Positions 37,466-46,493 are shown, counted from the stretch's first letter. The stretch: 64,000 nt of DNA from Candidatus Manganitrophaceae bacterium (GCA_012960925.1 DUAG01000047.1:1-64000), one strand, 5' to 3'. Numbers and translations: made by a program. Notes: generated from the letters alone by a model not told the origin.

Positions 37466-37909
37466 TTACTTACGAAGGCTCATTTCAAAGAGGATGATCA
37501 GTGCAGCCTCTTCCTCTGAAACGATACCTGGCGTATATGAGATCATCCCGGTGCCTTCAACCCCATTCGCGACCACCCACATATATTCACCCGCCTGCCG
37601 ATTCTTCATCAATGGATTATGGAAATTTCGTGGACCCGGATCAAGGGCTGCGCCTGCAATCCCATCACCTTTTCCCTCATTTCCGTGGCAGGTAAAACAG
37701 GTTGCCTTACCCACAAAGAGCGCTTTGCCCTTCGCAATATTTTCAGGGGTGGATTTGAAGGGATTGGTCCACTCCCTGGCCTCATCCATTTCATCTTCCG
37801 GGACACGGGCCGTACCCACATCTTTCTCGACCCCTGCCTCAGACCTGGCGAAATTGACACTGAATATTGTGGTGGCAAACAGGGCTAACGCTATCATCCC
37901 ATATTTCAT
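37466..37909 (-). CDS. monoheme cytochrome c, first of a tandem pair
   Basis: A 147-residue secreted class I cytochrome with a signal peptide (about 1-22), heme motif CFTCHG near residue 73, and Met residues in GTGMISYTPG that could supply the sixth ligand. It is the paralogue of the next gene; both share VPxDxxxEAR...NPxxxTxxNIAKGKAL. GGAGGAAG lies 6 bases before the ATG. A TATAAT hexamer (37932-37937) and a run of ten G lie directly upstream. Confidence 0.88.
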   Translation of the reverse strand: MKYGMIALALFATTIFSVNFARSEAGVEKDVGTARVPEDEMDEAREWTNPFKSTPENIAKGKALFVGKATCFTCHGNEGKGDGIAGAALDPGPRNFHNPLMKNRQAGEYMWVVANGVEGTGMISYTPGIVSEEEAALIILFEMSLRK

Positions 37910-37931
37910 CTACACTTCCTCCATTATCGTG

Positions 37932-37968
37932 ATTATATCCACCGACGTGAAAACCACGCCCCCCCCCC
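37932..37968 (-). promoter_or_regulatory. putative cytochrome promoter next to a G10 tract
   Basis: On the minus strand, TATAAT (37932-37937) lies 22 bases upstream of the ATG at 37909. A run of ten G (37959-37968) sits where the -35 box would be expected. No good -35 hexamer is visible. The remaining gap to 38259 is AT-rich and shows no gene. Confidence 0.4.
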
Positions 37969-38259
37969 TTCACGAAGACTGGATTCACTGAAGGGGTACA
38001 ACACACTCATATCACGTTATAGACAGTAACGTGTACATCTCCCAGTTTTTCCACTCCGTCTCTTTATTGGCTCTTTTCAACAGAAGAAAACGGAATACCC
38101 TAGGACAGTAACCCCTACCATAGTATAGAGATTTGAAAAACTGTCAAGTTTTTTTTACACTCCTGCCAAGAGAGATCCATCCGTCTTCCGCACCCGGACA
38201 ACTCCCCTCAGAAGAACAGAGTTTGTACTCAATAATACATCTGGAGTTTCCGGACAACC

Positions 38260-39036
38260 TTATCCAGGAGAGTCAGAGCTCAAATCCAGTGTCACAGGAC
38301 AATGATCCGAACCCATAACCTCATTCAGGATGTCCGCGTCTTTGATGCTGTCAGCCAGGCCGGGGGAGATAAGGAAGTAATCAATCCTCCAGCCGACATT
38401 TCTTGCACGTGCACCGGCACGAAAGCTCCACCAGCTGTATTTAACCTTGTTCGGGTTAAGGTATCGGAAGGTATCAATGAAGTCCGCCGCGATAAGATGG
38501 TCCATGCCGTCAATTTCTTCCTGCATATAACCGGCGCTCTTGTTGTAATTTGGTTTTGGGCGGGCAAGATCGATCGGCTGATGCGCTACATTAAGGTCCC
38601 CACAAGCGATCACAGGCTTGTTCGTCTCCAGGTCCTTGAGGTAGGCAAGAAAATCAGCATCCCATTGTTTGCGATATTCAAGGCGTTTGAGTTCACTACC
38701 CGAATTTGGGGTATACACCGTCACCAGAAAAAAATGCTCGAACTCCAGGGCAATCACACGGCCTTCCTGATCATGCGCTTCAATGCCCATATCGTAACGG
38801 ACGCTCAGGGGTTGCGTAAGCGTGAGAATCGCGGTCCCGGAATACCCCTTTTTCACCGCAGAGTTTGAGTACAGATGAAATCCATTGATTTCCGCTAGGG
38901 CCTCAGCAACCTGATCATCCTGGGCCTTCGTCTCCTGCAGACAGAGGACATCGGTCTTCATGGCGTCAAGTGCCACCGAAAAATCTTTTTTCATAGCGGC
39001 ACGAATGCCGTTGACGTTCCAGGAAACGAGTCGCAT
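38260..39036 (-). CDS. xthA: exodeoxyribonuclease III (class II AP endonuclease)
   Basis: Cuts DNA at abasic sites and removes 3' blocking groups in base-excision repair. Motifs in order: WNVNGIRA, catalytic Glu in LQETKAQ, SGTAILT, YTPNSG, catalytic CGDLNVAHQPIDL, YSWWSFRAGARARNVGWRIDYFL and the final GSDHCPV. The frame opens at a GTG (39048), but the ATG at 39036 begins directly at the conserved MRLVSWNVNG, so I used it. Length (about 258) is normal. Monocistronic. Confidence 0.95.
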   Translation of the reverse strand: MRLVSWNVNGIRAAMKKDFSVALDAMKTDVLCLQETKAQDDQVAEALAEINGFHLYSNSAVKKGYSGTAILTLTQPLSVRYDMGIEAHDQEGRVIALEFEHFFLVTVYTPNSGSELKRLEYRKQWDADFLAYLKDLETNKPVIACGDLNVAHQPIDLARPKPNYNKSAGYMQEEIDGMDHLIAADFIDTFRYLNPNKVKYSWWSFRAGARARNVGWRIDYFLISPGLADSIKDADILNEVMGSDHCPVTLDLSSDSPG

Positions 39037-39141
39037 CAGACGATCCACAGGTTTCGGTAAGAGTTTGAAGCACTTTAAGTATTGAGACTTGGAGAATAGA
39101 AGTTAGAGTAAACTGCGGGACGATGTCAAGGGCGTGACGGT

Positions 39142-39630
39142 TTATTGAGGAAAGTGAGATGAAGCGCCCATGAAAAGGAGCATTGGGAAGGAGAGCCAGA
39201 AGTTAAACCGGGAAGCCCAGAAGACACGTCGGACATAGGGTTCTATGTCTGGAGGGACCGGCGTCCCGGCGGAGAGGGTGTCGGCCGTCATTAGTATGAT
39301 CGCCTTCTGGTTCGGGAATATAATGACCCACACATTTAAAAACATGATCAGGCCGAGCGTAGCACCGATCATGATCGCAGGGTTCCGGAAATGCCCGCCG
39401 ACCATCAACCCCATCCCCGCCAGAAGCGTCACCACCGCGCTCCATCGGGACCAGAAGAGAACCCGGGGGAGGAGTTTCAGGACGACCTCTTTCCGGATCG
39501 GTGTATCAATTTCTTTCATGAAGGGAATCTGGATCAGATTCAAATAGTAGAGAAGACCGAGCCAGATCACACCTGCAACAAGATGAATCAAGCGAAAGAG
39601 GATGGGGAGAATCGTATCGGGTGTAAACAA
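39142..39630 (-). CDS. membrane protein like the PuuD (urate oxidase N-terminal) domain
   Basis: A 162-residue protein with four membrane segments (about 7-27, 60-80, 85-110 and 138-156). It matches the Urate_ox_N pattern: HLVAGVIWLGLLYYLN, FWSRWSA, GLIMFLNVWVIIFPNQKAI and SRFNFWLSFPMLLFMGA. In true urate hydroxylase PuuD a cytochrome c domain follows, which is absent here. Many genomes carry such a stand-alone domain of unknown role. No other purine-degradation gene is near, so urate oxidation should not be assumed. Confidence 0.72.
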   Translation of the reverse strand: MFTPDTILPILFRLIHLVAGVIWLGLLYYLNLIQIPFMKEIDTPIRKEVVLKLLPRVLFWSRWSAVVTLLAGMGLMVGGHFRNPAIMIGATLGLIMFLNVWVIIFPNQKAIILMTADTLSAGTPVPPDIEPYVRRVFWASRFNFWLSFPMLLFMGASSHFPQ

Positions 39631-39803
39631 ATGCCTGTTCCCTTTCGGCGCAAGGTGCCAGACGAAGGAAAGCCCCCCTTGATGCCAGGAGAATTGGTAT
39701 ATAGCTCAGGATACACAGGGAGGAATCAATTCGTCAAACGAAAATAATGTCCCAAGATCCCATTATGAACCTTCAGTAAACTCTTATGTTATGATACTCC
39801 GAT

Positions 39804-41177
39804 ATGAAGAAATTTGATGTCATGGTGATAGGGGCCGGGAGCGCTGGGCGATACGGGGCCCAGGCCGCGGTAAAATGTGGCGCGAAGGTGGGACTGGTTG
39901 AAACCGGTCCTTTCGGGGGGCTTTGCATCCTCAAAGGATGTATGCCAACCAAGGCCTATCTCCGCTCATCAGACCTCGTCGGCCTGATGAAAAAGGCCCC
40001 GCGTGTCGGAGTTTATCCTGGAAAGAGGGTCGGCCTCCGGTTTGACGAAATAAAGGAACGAAAAGACCGCCTCATCCAGGAAATGGCAGACTACGCCAAA
40101 GAGTCGATCGAAAAAAACACAAACATCACCCTCCTCTCCGGCAAAGCCCGGTTTTTATCAAAAGAGAAGGTCCAGGTTGGCCAAAGCGATTATTCATGTG
40201 AAAAATTTTTGATCGCGACCGGCTCCCGAGTGGTCATTCCCCCTTTCCCCGGCCTGGAAAAAACCGGATACATCACCAGCGATGATGCCCTCGATCTTGA
40301 GACCCTTCCGCAATCATTGATCATCCTGGGCGGCGGGGCGGAGGCCCTGGAATTTGGTCAATTCTTCAACCGAATGGGAACAAAGGTCACCCTCCTGCAA
40401 CGGAGCAAACATATCTTGAGCCAGGAAGATCCCGACATCGGGATCGCCCTCGGTGGATATCTCCGGGAAGATGGGATCGACCTATATACGGGCGTCCGTG
40501 TGACCGGGATGGAGAAAACCGGGACAGAGCGGAAGGTCTCTTTTGAATCGGAGGGGCACAAAAGGACCGTGGCTTCGGAGATGATCCTGGTCGCCACCGG
40601 CCGGACAGGGAATATTGAAGGGCTGGATCTCTATGCCGCGGGCGTGAGGCGCTATGATAAAGGGATAGAGATCAATGACTTCCTTCAAACAAGCAATCCG
40701 AATATCTACGCCGCGGGAGATGTGACCGGGGTTCTACAGGTTGTGAATATGGCGACCTATCAGGGAGCGATTGCGGGGAAGAATCTCGTCAAAGGCCCTG
40801 TGGACAAGACAGATACGCGCGTCATTCCGCGTGCGGTCTTTTCCGATCCGGAGGTGGCTCGCGTTGGTTTATCAGAACGCGAGGCGGAAGCACAGGGGAT
40901 TGAAGTCCGTGTCGGCACCTTCCCCTTCAGTGACCTGGGAAAGGCTATCGTGACCGACCGCATGGAGGGCTTTATCAAAATCCTTGCCGACCCGGTGCGA
41001 GGTGAGATCCTGGGGGTACAAATACTGGGTGCGGAGGCCTCCAATCTGATTCACCAGGGGGTCGTGGCCATGCACTTTCGGGCAACATTGTCGGAATATG
41101 CCCGCATCTCCCACATCCACCCGACATTGGCAGAAATCATGCCTTATCTTGTCGAGGACATGCTGGGAGAAGACTAA
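39804..41177 (+). CDS. FAD-dependent disulfide oxidoreductase (dihydrolipoyl dehydrogenase family)
   Basis: A 457-residue flavoprotein of the class I pyridine-nucleotide disulfide oxidoreductase family. N-terminal FAD motif GAGSAGRYGAQAAV, redox-active disulfide CILKGC, NAD(P)-binding GGGAEALEFGQFF, second FAD motif YAAGDVTG and the C-terminal dimerisation domain with HIHPTLAE. The active-site His-Glu pair (HPTLAE) fits lipoamide or mercuric-reductase-type enzymes. No 2-oxoacid dehydrogenase genes are adjacent, so the substrate is open. There is no ribosome site; a TATGAT hexamer lies about 10 bases before the ATG, so a leaderless mRNA is possible. Confidence 0.87.
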   Translation: MKKFDVMVIGAGSAGRYGAQAAVKCGAKVGLVETGPFGGLCILKGCMPTKAYLRSSDLVGLMKKAPRVGVYPGKRVGLRFDEIKERKDRLIQEMADYAKESIEKNTNITLLSGKARFLSKEKVQVGQSDYSCEKFLIATGSRVVIPPFPGLEKTGYITSDDALDLETLPQSLIILGGGAEALEFGQFFNRMGTKVTLLQRSKHILSQEDPDIGIALGGYLREDGIDLYTGVRVTGMEKTGTERKVSFESEGHKRTVASEMILVATGRTGNIEGLDLYAAGVRRYDKGIEINDFLQTSNPNIYAAGDVTGVLQVVNMATYQGAIAGKNLVKGPVDKTDTRVIPRAVFSDPEVARVGLSEREAEAQGIEVRVGTFPFSDLGKAIVTDRMEGFIKILADPVRGEILGVQILGAEASNLIHQGVVAMHFRATLSEYARISHIHPTLAEIMPYLVEDMLGED

Positions 41178-41953
41178 AACATTAGCGTTTCTGGATTAGA
41201 GTATCCTGAAAGCATTTCGATCGTAATACTGCCCGTCCCGGGAAACCCTCCGACCCTGGGGAAGGTTGCACGTTCAATCCCTTTCACCAGGCCGATATCC
41301 ATCACAAACCAGTTGATTGTTTGATCAGTCATTTCTACAACTTCCTGATTACCGGAAAGCGTAATTCGGATAACCAGGGTTCCGACAATCTTCAGGCTGT
41401 CCGGAAAGACCCCTGCCGGGACAGAGACCGTCTCAAACTTTTCTGCCACGATGTGGGCACTGACATCCGCCTGCTCATCCTTTCCATCAAGGTCCAGGTC
41501 CAGTCCGAATGCAACGTTCTTCTTTTCAATCTGTGAGTAAGGATGGTCTAAAGTCATCGGAAACTTGACGACCTGATAGGGAACAAGCTGAGACTCGAAG
41601 GGGGTGGTCGGCTCTCCGCCATGATAGACAATTCCACCCTCATCCCTCAAAAAGAAACTCTTGCGCAATCCACGGTTTGCCTGGTTGGTTTCGGTAAAAA
41701 CCATGACCTCCACCCCATTTCGCTCAATCCTTTTTTGAACCGTCGCAATATTGGTATAGGAGGCGATCCGTTGCACCTCGTCGACTACGGACCCCTCATA
41801 TTTCCAGGTGCGTCCCACCTCATCGGGAAAATAACGCGCAATCTCCCGGATTGGATCCCCTTCCTCCGCCGGGACCCCAGGGGAAATCAAAAGAAAAAGG
41901 AGAAAAAACAGTGACATTTTAAAGGCATTTTTCCGCAAGAGAAATCTTTTCAC
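41174..41953 (-). CDS. secreted protein of unknown function
   Basis: A 259-residue protein with an N-terminal signal peptide (about 12-29, cleavage near VPA-EE). The mature part is mostly beta strands with the motifs YFPDEVGRTWKYEG and YVPAGVFPDSLKI. This pattern recurs in periplasmic proteins of unknown role in several phyla. Its stop codon overlaps by 4 bases with that of the convergent flavoprotein gene. Confidence 0.7.
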   Translation of the reverse strand: MKRFLLRKNAFKMSLFFLLFLLISPGVPAEEGDPIREIARYFPDEVGRTWKYEGSVVDEVQRIASYTNIATVQKRIERNGVEVMVFTETNQANRGLRKSFFLRDEGGIVYHGGEPTTPFESQLVPYQVVKFPMTLDHPYSQIEKKNVAFGLDLDLDGKDEQADVSAHIVAEKFETVSVPAGVFPDSLKIVGTLVIRITLSGNQEVVEMTDQTINWFVMDIGLVKGIERATFPRVGGFPGTGSITIEMLSGYSNPETLMF

Positions 41954-42148
41954 CCTCGTATGATAGAAGGAATAGGATGGTGAGTCAAACGAGTCCCGAT
42001 CAATATTCTTGTGGTATACTTACTATATTCGCTTCCGGACTCAACCAGGTCACTTGCAATGAGAAGACGTTCTTAAGATCCCTTCCCTACGCTCGGAATA
42101 AAGCGTTACATGCAGCACGCTCTGCTTAAGGAGGTTCATAAAATCATC

Positions 42149-43585
42149 ATGGCTTATTCAGGTGCCAGTCGCAGCATCACGCTTCGGTTGAGGTTTAAAA
42201 ACAAGGTGGGCATCCTTGGTCAGATTACCTCCGTTATCGGGAAGGTCGGAGGAGATATAGAAGGGGTCGATATTGTCAACGCGGACCGCGGGATGGTCTC
42301 GAGAGACATCACCGTAAAGACGCGTGATGAAGCGCATGTAAAAGAGATCGTGGCCCAGATAAAGGAGATACCGAACGTTCAGTTGCTTCATCGCTCCGAC
42401 CGGACCTTCCTCCTCCACCTGGGCGGGAAGATCGAGATTACAAATAAAATTCGTCTCAAAACAAGAGATGACCTCTCACGCCTCTATACCCCCGGCGTGG
42501 CCCATGTCTGCATGGCCATCCACGAAGACAAGGGAAAAGCCTTCACGCTGACGATAAAAAAGAACAGCGTCATGATTGTCACAGACGGATCAGCCGTCCT
42601 GGGCCTGGGAAATATCGGGCCAGAAGCCGCGATGCCGGTCATGGAAGGAAAGGCAATGCTCTTTAAGGAGTTCGGCAAGGTGGATGCCTATCCAATCTGC
42701 CTGAGGACTCAGGATACCGAGGAGATCATCCAGACGGTGAAGTTGATTTCCACCGGGTTTGGCGGTGTCAACCTGGAAGATATCTCCTCTCCCAGATGTT
42801 TTGAGATTGAGCGCCGTTTAAAAGAAGAGCTGGATATCCCGGTTTTTCACGACGATCAGCACGGGACCGCCATCGTCGTGCTGGCGGCCCTGATCAATGC
42901 GGCTAAAATCGTTAAAAAAGACTTTTCGGCCCTGAAGGTTGTGGTCAATGGAGTCGGTGCCGCGGGGATTTCCATTACGGATATTCTTTTAGACTCCGGC
43001 GTCAAAAAAATCATTGGCTGCGATCGCAAAGGAACGCTTTACGCCGGCAGAAAAACCGGGATGAACAAGGTCAAAGAAGACTATGTCAAAAGAACAAACC
43101 TTCATCATCTAAAGGGAGGCCTGGAAGAAGCCCTCCAGGGGGCAGATATCTTCATCGGGGTTTCAAGCGGGGGGGTTCTTAAACGGGCGGCCATACAGAA
43201 GATGGCCCGCGATCCGGTGATCTTTGCCCTGGCCAATCCCACACCTGAGATTATGCCCGAAGAGGCAGAAGGGGTCGTTCGAATTATGGCAACCGGTCGA
43301 TCCGACTACCCCAATCAGATCAACAATGTCCTTGCCTTTCCCGGTGTCTTCAGAGGGGCGCTCGATATTCGGGCCTCCCGGATCAACATGGCGATGAAAC
43401 AGGCCGCCGCCCATGCCATTGCCTCCGTTATTCACGATGAGGACCTTTCCGAGGACTACATCATCCCGGGGGTTTTCGACCGCAAGGTCACAAAAGCCGT
43501 CGCACAGGAAGTCGCCAAGGCCGCCGCCGAAACAGGTGTCTCCCGCAGTGAAAAGAAAAAACCCTCTAGAAACCTTACTTTTTAA
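42149..43585 (+). CDS. NAD(P)-dependent malic enzyme with N-terminal ACT domain
   Basis: Oxidatively decarboxylates malate to pyruvate. An ACT domain (about 8-85; ITLRLRFKNKVGILGQIT) suggests allosteric control by a small ligand such as an amino acid. The catalytic part has SRLYTPGVAHVC, TDGSAVLGLGNIGPEAAMPVMEGK, the metal-binding FEIERRL...VFHDDQHGTAIV and Rossmann motif GVGAAGISI, ending with ALANPTPEI. The frame runs upstream to an ATG at 42110. The ATG at 42149 follows AAGGAGG at a rather long 14-base spacing and begins at the usual family N terminus. Malate dehydrogenase or pyruvate-handling genes are not nearby. Confidence 0.92.
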   Translation: MAYSGASRSITLRLRFKNKVGILGQITSVIGKVGGDIEGVDIVNADRGMVSRDITVKTRDEAHVKEIVAQIKEIPNVQLLHRSDRTFLLHLGGKIEITNKIRLKTRDDLSRLYTPGVAHVCMAIHEDKGKAFTLTIKKNSVMIVTDGSAVLGLGNIGPEAAMPVMEGKAMLFKEFGKVDAYPICLRTQDTEEIIQTVKLISTGFGGVNLEDISSPRCFEIERRLKEELDIPVFHDDQHGTAIVVLAALINAAKIVKKDFSALKVVVNGVGAAGISITDILLDSGVKKIIGCDRKGTLYAGRKTGMNKVKEDYVKRTNLHHLKGGLEEALQGADIFIGVSSGGVLKRAAIQKMARDPVIFALANPTPEIMPEEAEGVVRIMATGRSDYPNQINNVLAFPGVFRGALDIRASRINMAMKQAAAHAIASVIHDEDLSEDYIIPGVFDRKVTKAVAQEVAKAAAETGVSRSEKKKPSRNLTF

Positions 43586-43618
43586 GCCCTATCCCCAAGC
43601 AACACAAAGCCTCCCCCT

Positions 43619-43784
43619 TAAGGGAACCTCTGAATAAGTCATGAATTGATTTTTTAGGGCAAAAATGTCCCGCTTCTACGTTGCAAACCTTGAAAATTAC
43701 GGGCTATTCTCTTCGATTTTCGCCTTGAATCAAAACATTTTGTCTCCTGAAAAATTCAACCCAGACTTAATCAGAGGTTCCTAA
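43619..43784. repeat. family A inverted-repeat element (A4)
   Basis: About 166 bp. Ends are TTAAGGGAACCTCTGAATAAGTC and GACTTAATCAGAGGTTCCTAA; core CCCGCTTCTACGTTGCAA and TTCGCCTTGAAT. The right terminus supplies the stop codon (TAG, 43781-43783) of the minus-strand znuB-like gene. It lies between two convergent genes. Confidence 0.9.
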
Positions 43785-44602
43785 GGTCTAAATCGTTTTG
43801 CCCGGCCTTTGGGCGAATAGAGGACCGATAAGAAAAAGATCGTCGTGGTCAGTAGAACGATGGTCGCCCCGGAGGGGAGATCAAACCAGTACGAGAAGAC
43901 CACCCCGGCCCACGACGAGAGGACTCCGATCATGACAGAGTAGAAAATCATGCCCTTCATACTTTTTGCCCACTGCTGCGCCGCCGCCGCCGGAATCACC
44001 AGAAGGGCAAAGACAAGAATCGACCCCACCGCTTTTAAAGAGATCACCACCGTTAAAGAGATAAGGTTGAGCAGGAGAAAATAAAGATTCCGAGCCGGGA
44101 TTCCGCTCGCCTCTGCCATCTCCTGATCAAATGAAATAAAGTGAAACTCCTTAAAGAATAGAAGGGTGGTCAACAGAATGGCAAAAGTCAGGAACAGGAT
44201 GACAAGCAGGTCACCTGCGGTGACAGACAAAATGCTCCCAAAGAGATAACCGTAAATCTCCGGATTATATCCCTCCATCAAACCGATAAAAAGGATCGCC
44301 AGTGCCATGGTAAAGGTATAAAAAACACCAATCGGCACATCCGGCTTCATCTTTCCTTTTTCCTGAAGCTTAGCAATGATCCAGACCGTTGCAAGCCCGA
44401 AGATCACCGCCATGAGAAGTGGGGGAGCGCCAATCAGAAAGGCAAGCGTCACACCGGCAAAGGCGGCATGCGCCGTCCCCGCTCCGATAAAGGAAAGCCC
44501 TTTCAAAACAACGAATACCCCAATGACAGAACAAACCAATCCGATCAGGAAAGAAGAGAGAAAGGCCCGCTGCATGAACCCGTATGACAACATTTCAATC
44601 AT
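43781..44602 (-). CDS. znuB: zinc/manganese ABC transporter permease (ZnuB family)
   Basis: Membrane subunit of a metal importer. The 273-residue protein has about eight hydrophobic segments and the ABC-3 family features (SFIGAGTAHAAFAGVTLAFL, FKEFHFISFDQEMAEASGI, KAVGSILVFALLVIPAAAA). It is the third gene of the A-C-B transcript, 154 bases after znuC because a repeat element (family D) lies between. Its stop codon is part of repeat A4. Whether zinc or manganese is carried cannot be settled from the permease. Confidence 0.9.
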   Translation of the reverse strand: MIEMLSYGFMQRAFLSSFLIGLVCSVIGVFVVLKGLSFIGAGTAHAAFAGVTLAFLIGAPPLLMAVIFGLATVWIIAKLQEKGKMKPDVPIGVFYTFTMALAILFIGLMEGYNPEIYGYLFGSILSVTAGDLLVILFLTFAILLTTLLFFKEFHFISFDQEMAEASGIPARNLYFLLLNLISLTVVISLKAVGSILVFALLVIPAAAAQQWAKSMKGMIFYSVMIGVLSSWAGVVFSYWFDLPSGATIVLLTTTIFFLSVLYSPKGRAKRFRP

Positions 44603-44635
44603 AAATTAATGATCCTGCCCTGTAATAACAATACA

Positions 44636-44754
44636 GCTTGTCTGGACATTGCTTCAGGGTAATGCACAAGACGCGCAGAACCCGGAGCGTATGGTTTATA
44701 CGTGAGGATTCGAACACCGTAGCAACGTCTCCATGGAGCAATCTCCGGACAAGC
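44636..44754. repeat. family D inverted-repeat element
   Basis: About 119 bp. The left arm GCTTGTCTGGACATTGCTTC and the reverse complement of the right arm (GCTTGTCCGGAGATTGCTCC) agree at 17 of 20 positions. The core is unrelated to families A-C. It starts 34 bases upstream of the znuB ATG and ends 3 bases from the znuC stop, inside what must be a polycistronic transcript. Only one copy is in the window. Confidence 0.7.
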
Positions 44755-44756
44755 GA

Positions 44757-45548
44757 TCAGGTATGGTGCGTATCGTGAATGATGATATAGGGCCTCTGGT
44801 CCCGTTCCGCCATAATAACCTCTTCGCCGTAGACGCGGGAGAGCGTCTCCTTTGTCAGGATTTCGTGGGGAGGTCCCTTCCCATATAGCCGTGTTTTCAG
44901 AAGAACAAGGGTATCCACAAAGGGGCTGATCATATTGATATCATGCGTCACAAAGACAATCGTCAGATGATAGGACCGATGAAGGTGACAGACCAGATCG
45001 ATCAACTGATGTTGCGCGGTGGCATCGATTCCGGTCGTCGGTTCGTCTAAAAGAAGGATCTCCGGTCGTTGCGACAAGGCGCGGGCTATGAGGACACGCT
45101 GCTGTTCCCCCCCGGAAAGCGTGCCGAAAGGGAGATCTTTTAGGGTTTCCATCCCGACGGCTTGCAGTGACTCGGAGATAATCGTTTCGTCGCTTCGGGA
45201 AGGCCGTTTAAAAAGGCCGATGGCACCGAAACGTCCCATCATGGCCACCTCCCACGCCGTGATCGGGTAGTTTGGATCGGTCATCCCCTTTTGAGGGAGA
45301 TATCCGATCCGTGCCCGGTGGTGACAACGGAGGGCCTCACAGGCGCAATCAAAGATCTGCAACTCGCCGCGAACCGGGGTCATCAGGCCAAGGAGGCCTT
45401 TCAGAAAGGTGGTCTTTCCTGATCCGTTTGGCCCGATGACGCCGACAAATTCCCCGGCCTTGATGTCAAGCGTGATGTCTTCCAGAGCGATGCGGTCGGC
45501 ATAGGAAAATGTGGCATGAGAAAATTGTACGATAGGGGAAGCGGCCAT
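44757..45548 (-). CDS. znuC: zinc/manganese ABC transporter ATP-binding protein (ZnuC family)
   Basis: A 263-residue ATPase with Walker A GPNGSGKTT, Q-loop LPQKG, signature LSGGEQQRVLIARAL, Walker B LLLDEPTTGID and H-loop VTHD. The segment PNYPITAWEVAMMGRFG is typical of metal-type ABC ATPases. The C terminus is His-containing (IIIHDTHHT). It starts 9 bases after the znuA stop; the three genes form one operon read from znuA to znuB. Confidence 0.92.
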   Translation of the reverse strand: MAASPIVQFSHATFSYADRIALEDITLDIKAGEFVGVIGPNGSGKTTFLKGLLGLMTPVRGELQIFDCACEALRCHHRARIGYLPQKGMTDPNYPITAWEVAMMGRFGAIGLFKRPSRSDETIISESLQAVGMETLKDLPFGTLSGGEQQRVLIARALSQRPEILLLDEPTTGIDATAQHQLIDLVCHLHRSYHLTIVFVTHDINMISPFVDTLVLLKTRLYGKGPPHEILTKETLSRVYGEEVIMAERDQRPYIIIHDTHHT

Positions 45549-45557
45549 TAAGGTTCC

Positions 45558-46493
45558 TTAAGACCCGCGCAACGCCGCGACAAGGACCTGAGTGTTGTGG
45601 CGAAGCAGATCGAAATAGGTCTCTGTTCCAGGGATTGCGCCGGGCAGGGGGGAGAGGACAACGATGGTTGCCCCAGTTTCATCCGCCAGGATCTTTGGTA
45701 TCTTTGGGCTGAGTTGCGGCTCTGAAACAATGACCCGGACCTCTTCCTTCCGGATCAACGCGATGAGACCGGCGATATGTCTGGCGGAAGGCCGACTGCC
45801 AATTTGAGAGAGAATGTCTCCTTTGATGATAAACCCGAATCGGCGCGAAAAATAGGGCCATGCGGGATGATGCGTGATGATTGCCTTATCCGGGAGAGCC
45901 TTCACTGTTTCCATCAATTCTTTGACCAGTAGATCAAGGTCCCGAACATAACGTGACTGATTCTGAATGAAATCATCCTCATGTGCCGGATCCACCTTGA
46001 TCAAGCCTTCGACAATATTCCGAATCATGATCTTCACATTCTCGGGGTCCAGCCAGATATGGGGGTTCGCGACGGGCTCTCCCGGATGTTCCAGTGCATG
46101 AGAGCTGTCATTGAGGAGAGAAACCCCCTGAGAGGTGATCACAACCGGAAGGTCCACCCGATTAGCATTCTCAATAAGAGGATCAATCCATACCTCCAGG
46201 CCAAGACCGATCTTGATGAGGAGACGAGCACGTTGAAGGGCAATCACATCACTCGGTTTCGGGGTATAGGTATGTTCACTTTCCAGGCCGCTGATCAGAG
46301 AGCTTACCTTAACGTGTGCCCCCCCGATCTCTTCGGTAAAACCTTTCAGGACCGGAAGGGTGGCAACAACCGCGATGGGTTCTGCCGCGTAAAGGGAAGC
46401 TGAACAGAAGACGAGAGAGAAGAAAAATCCGCTCCATATCAGGGGGAAAAGAAGGACCTTCTTCACCCTTTTTATTATCGTTGGGAATCGCAT
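45558..46493 (-). CDS. znuA: metal-binding periplasmic protein (ZnuA/TroA family)
   Basis: High-affinity metal receptor of the importer. From the ATG at 46493 it has a signal peptide (about 8-33, ending SLYAAEP) and then a cluster A-I domain. The metal ligands lie in ESEHTYTP, NPHIWLDP, ITHHPAWPYF and a C-terminal acidic residue. It lacks the long His-rich loop seen in many ZnuA proteins, so manganese or another metal is possible. The frame opens further upstream (46541), but the added residues would precede a normal signal peptide. No Zur or MntR box was recognised upstream. Confidence 0.9.
   Translation of the reverse strand: MRFPTIIKRVKKVLLFPLIWSGFFFSLVFCSASLYAAEPIAVVATLPVLKGFTEEIGGAHVKVSSLISGLESEHTYTPKPSDVIALQRARLLIKIGLGLEVWIDPLIENANRVDLPVVITSQGVSLLNDSSHALEHPGEPVANPHIWLDPENVKIMIRNIVEGLIKVDPAHEDDFIQNQSRYVRDLDLLVKELMETVKALPDKAIITHHPAWPYFSRRFGFIIKGDILSQIGSRPSARHIAGLIALIRKEEVRVIVSEPQLSPKIPKILADETGATIVVLSPLPGAIPGTETYFDLLRHNTQVLVAALRGS

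Noticed and set aside
39142-39630. Calling the PuuD-like protein a urate oxidase
   Set aside because: The cytochrome c domain is absent and no other purine-catabolism genes are near.
39804-41177. Naming the flavoprotein lpd or merA
   Set aside because: The CILKGC active site and His-Glu pair are shared by several subfamilies; no 2-oxoacid dehydrogenase or mer genes are adjacent.
44690-44725. tRNA-like GGATTCGAACACC sequence
   Set aside because: It resembles a T-arm, but no acceptor, D or anticodon arm can be paired around it; it is part of repeat D.
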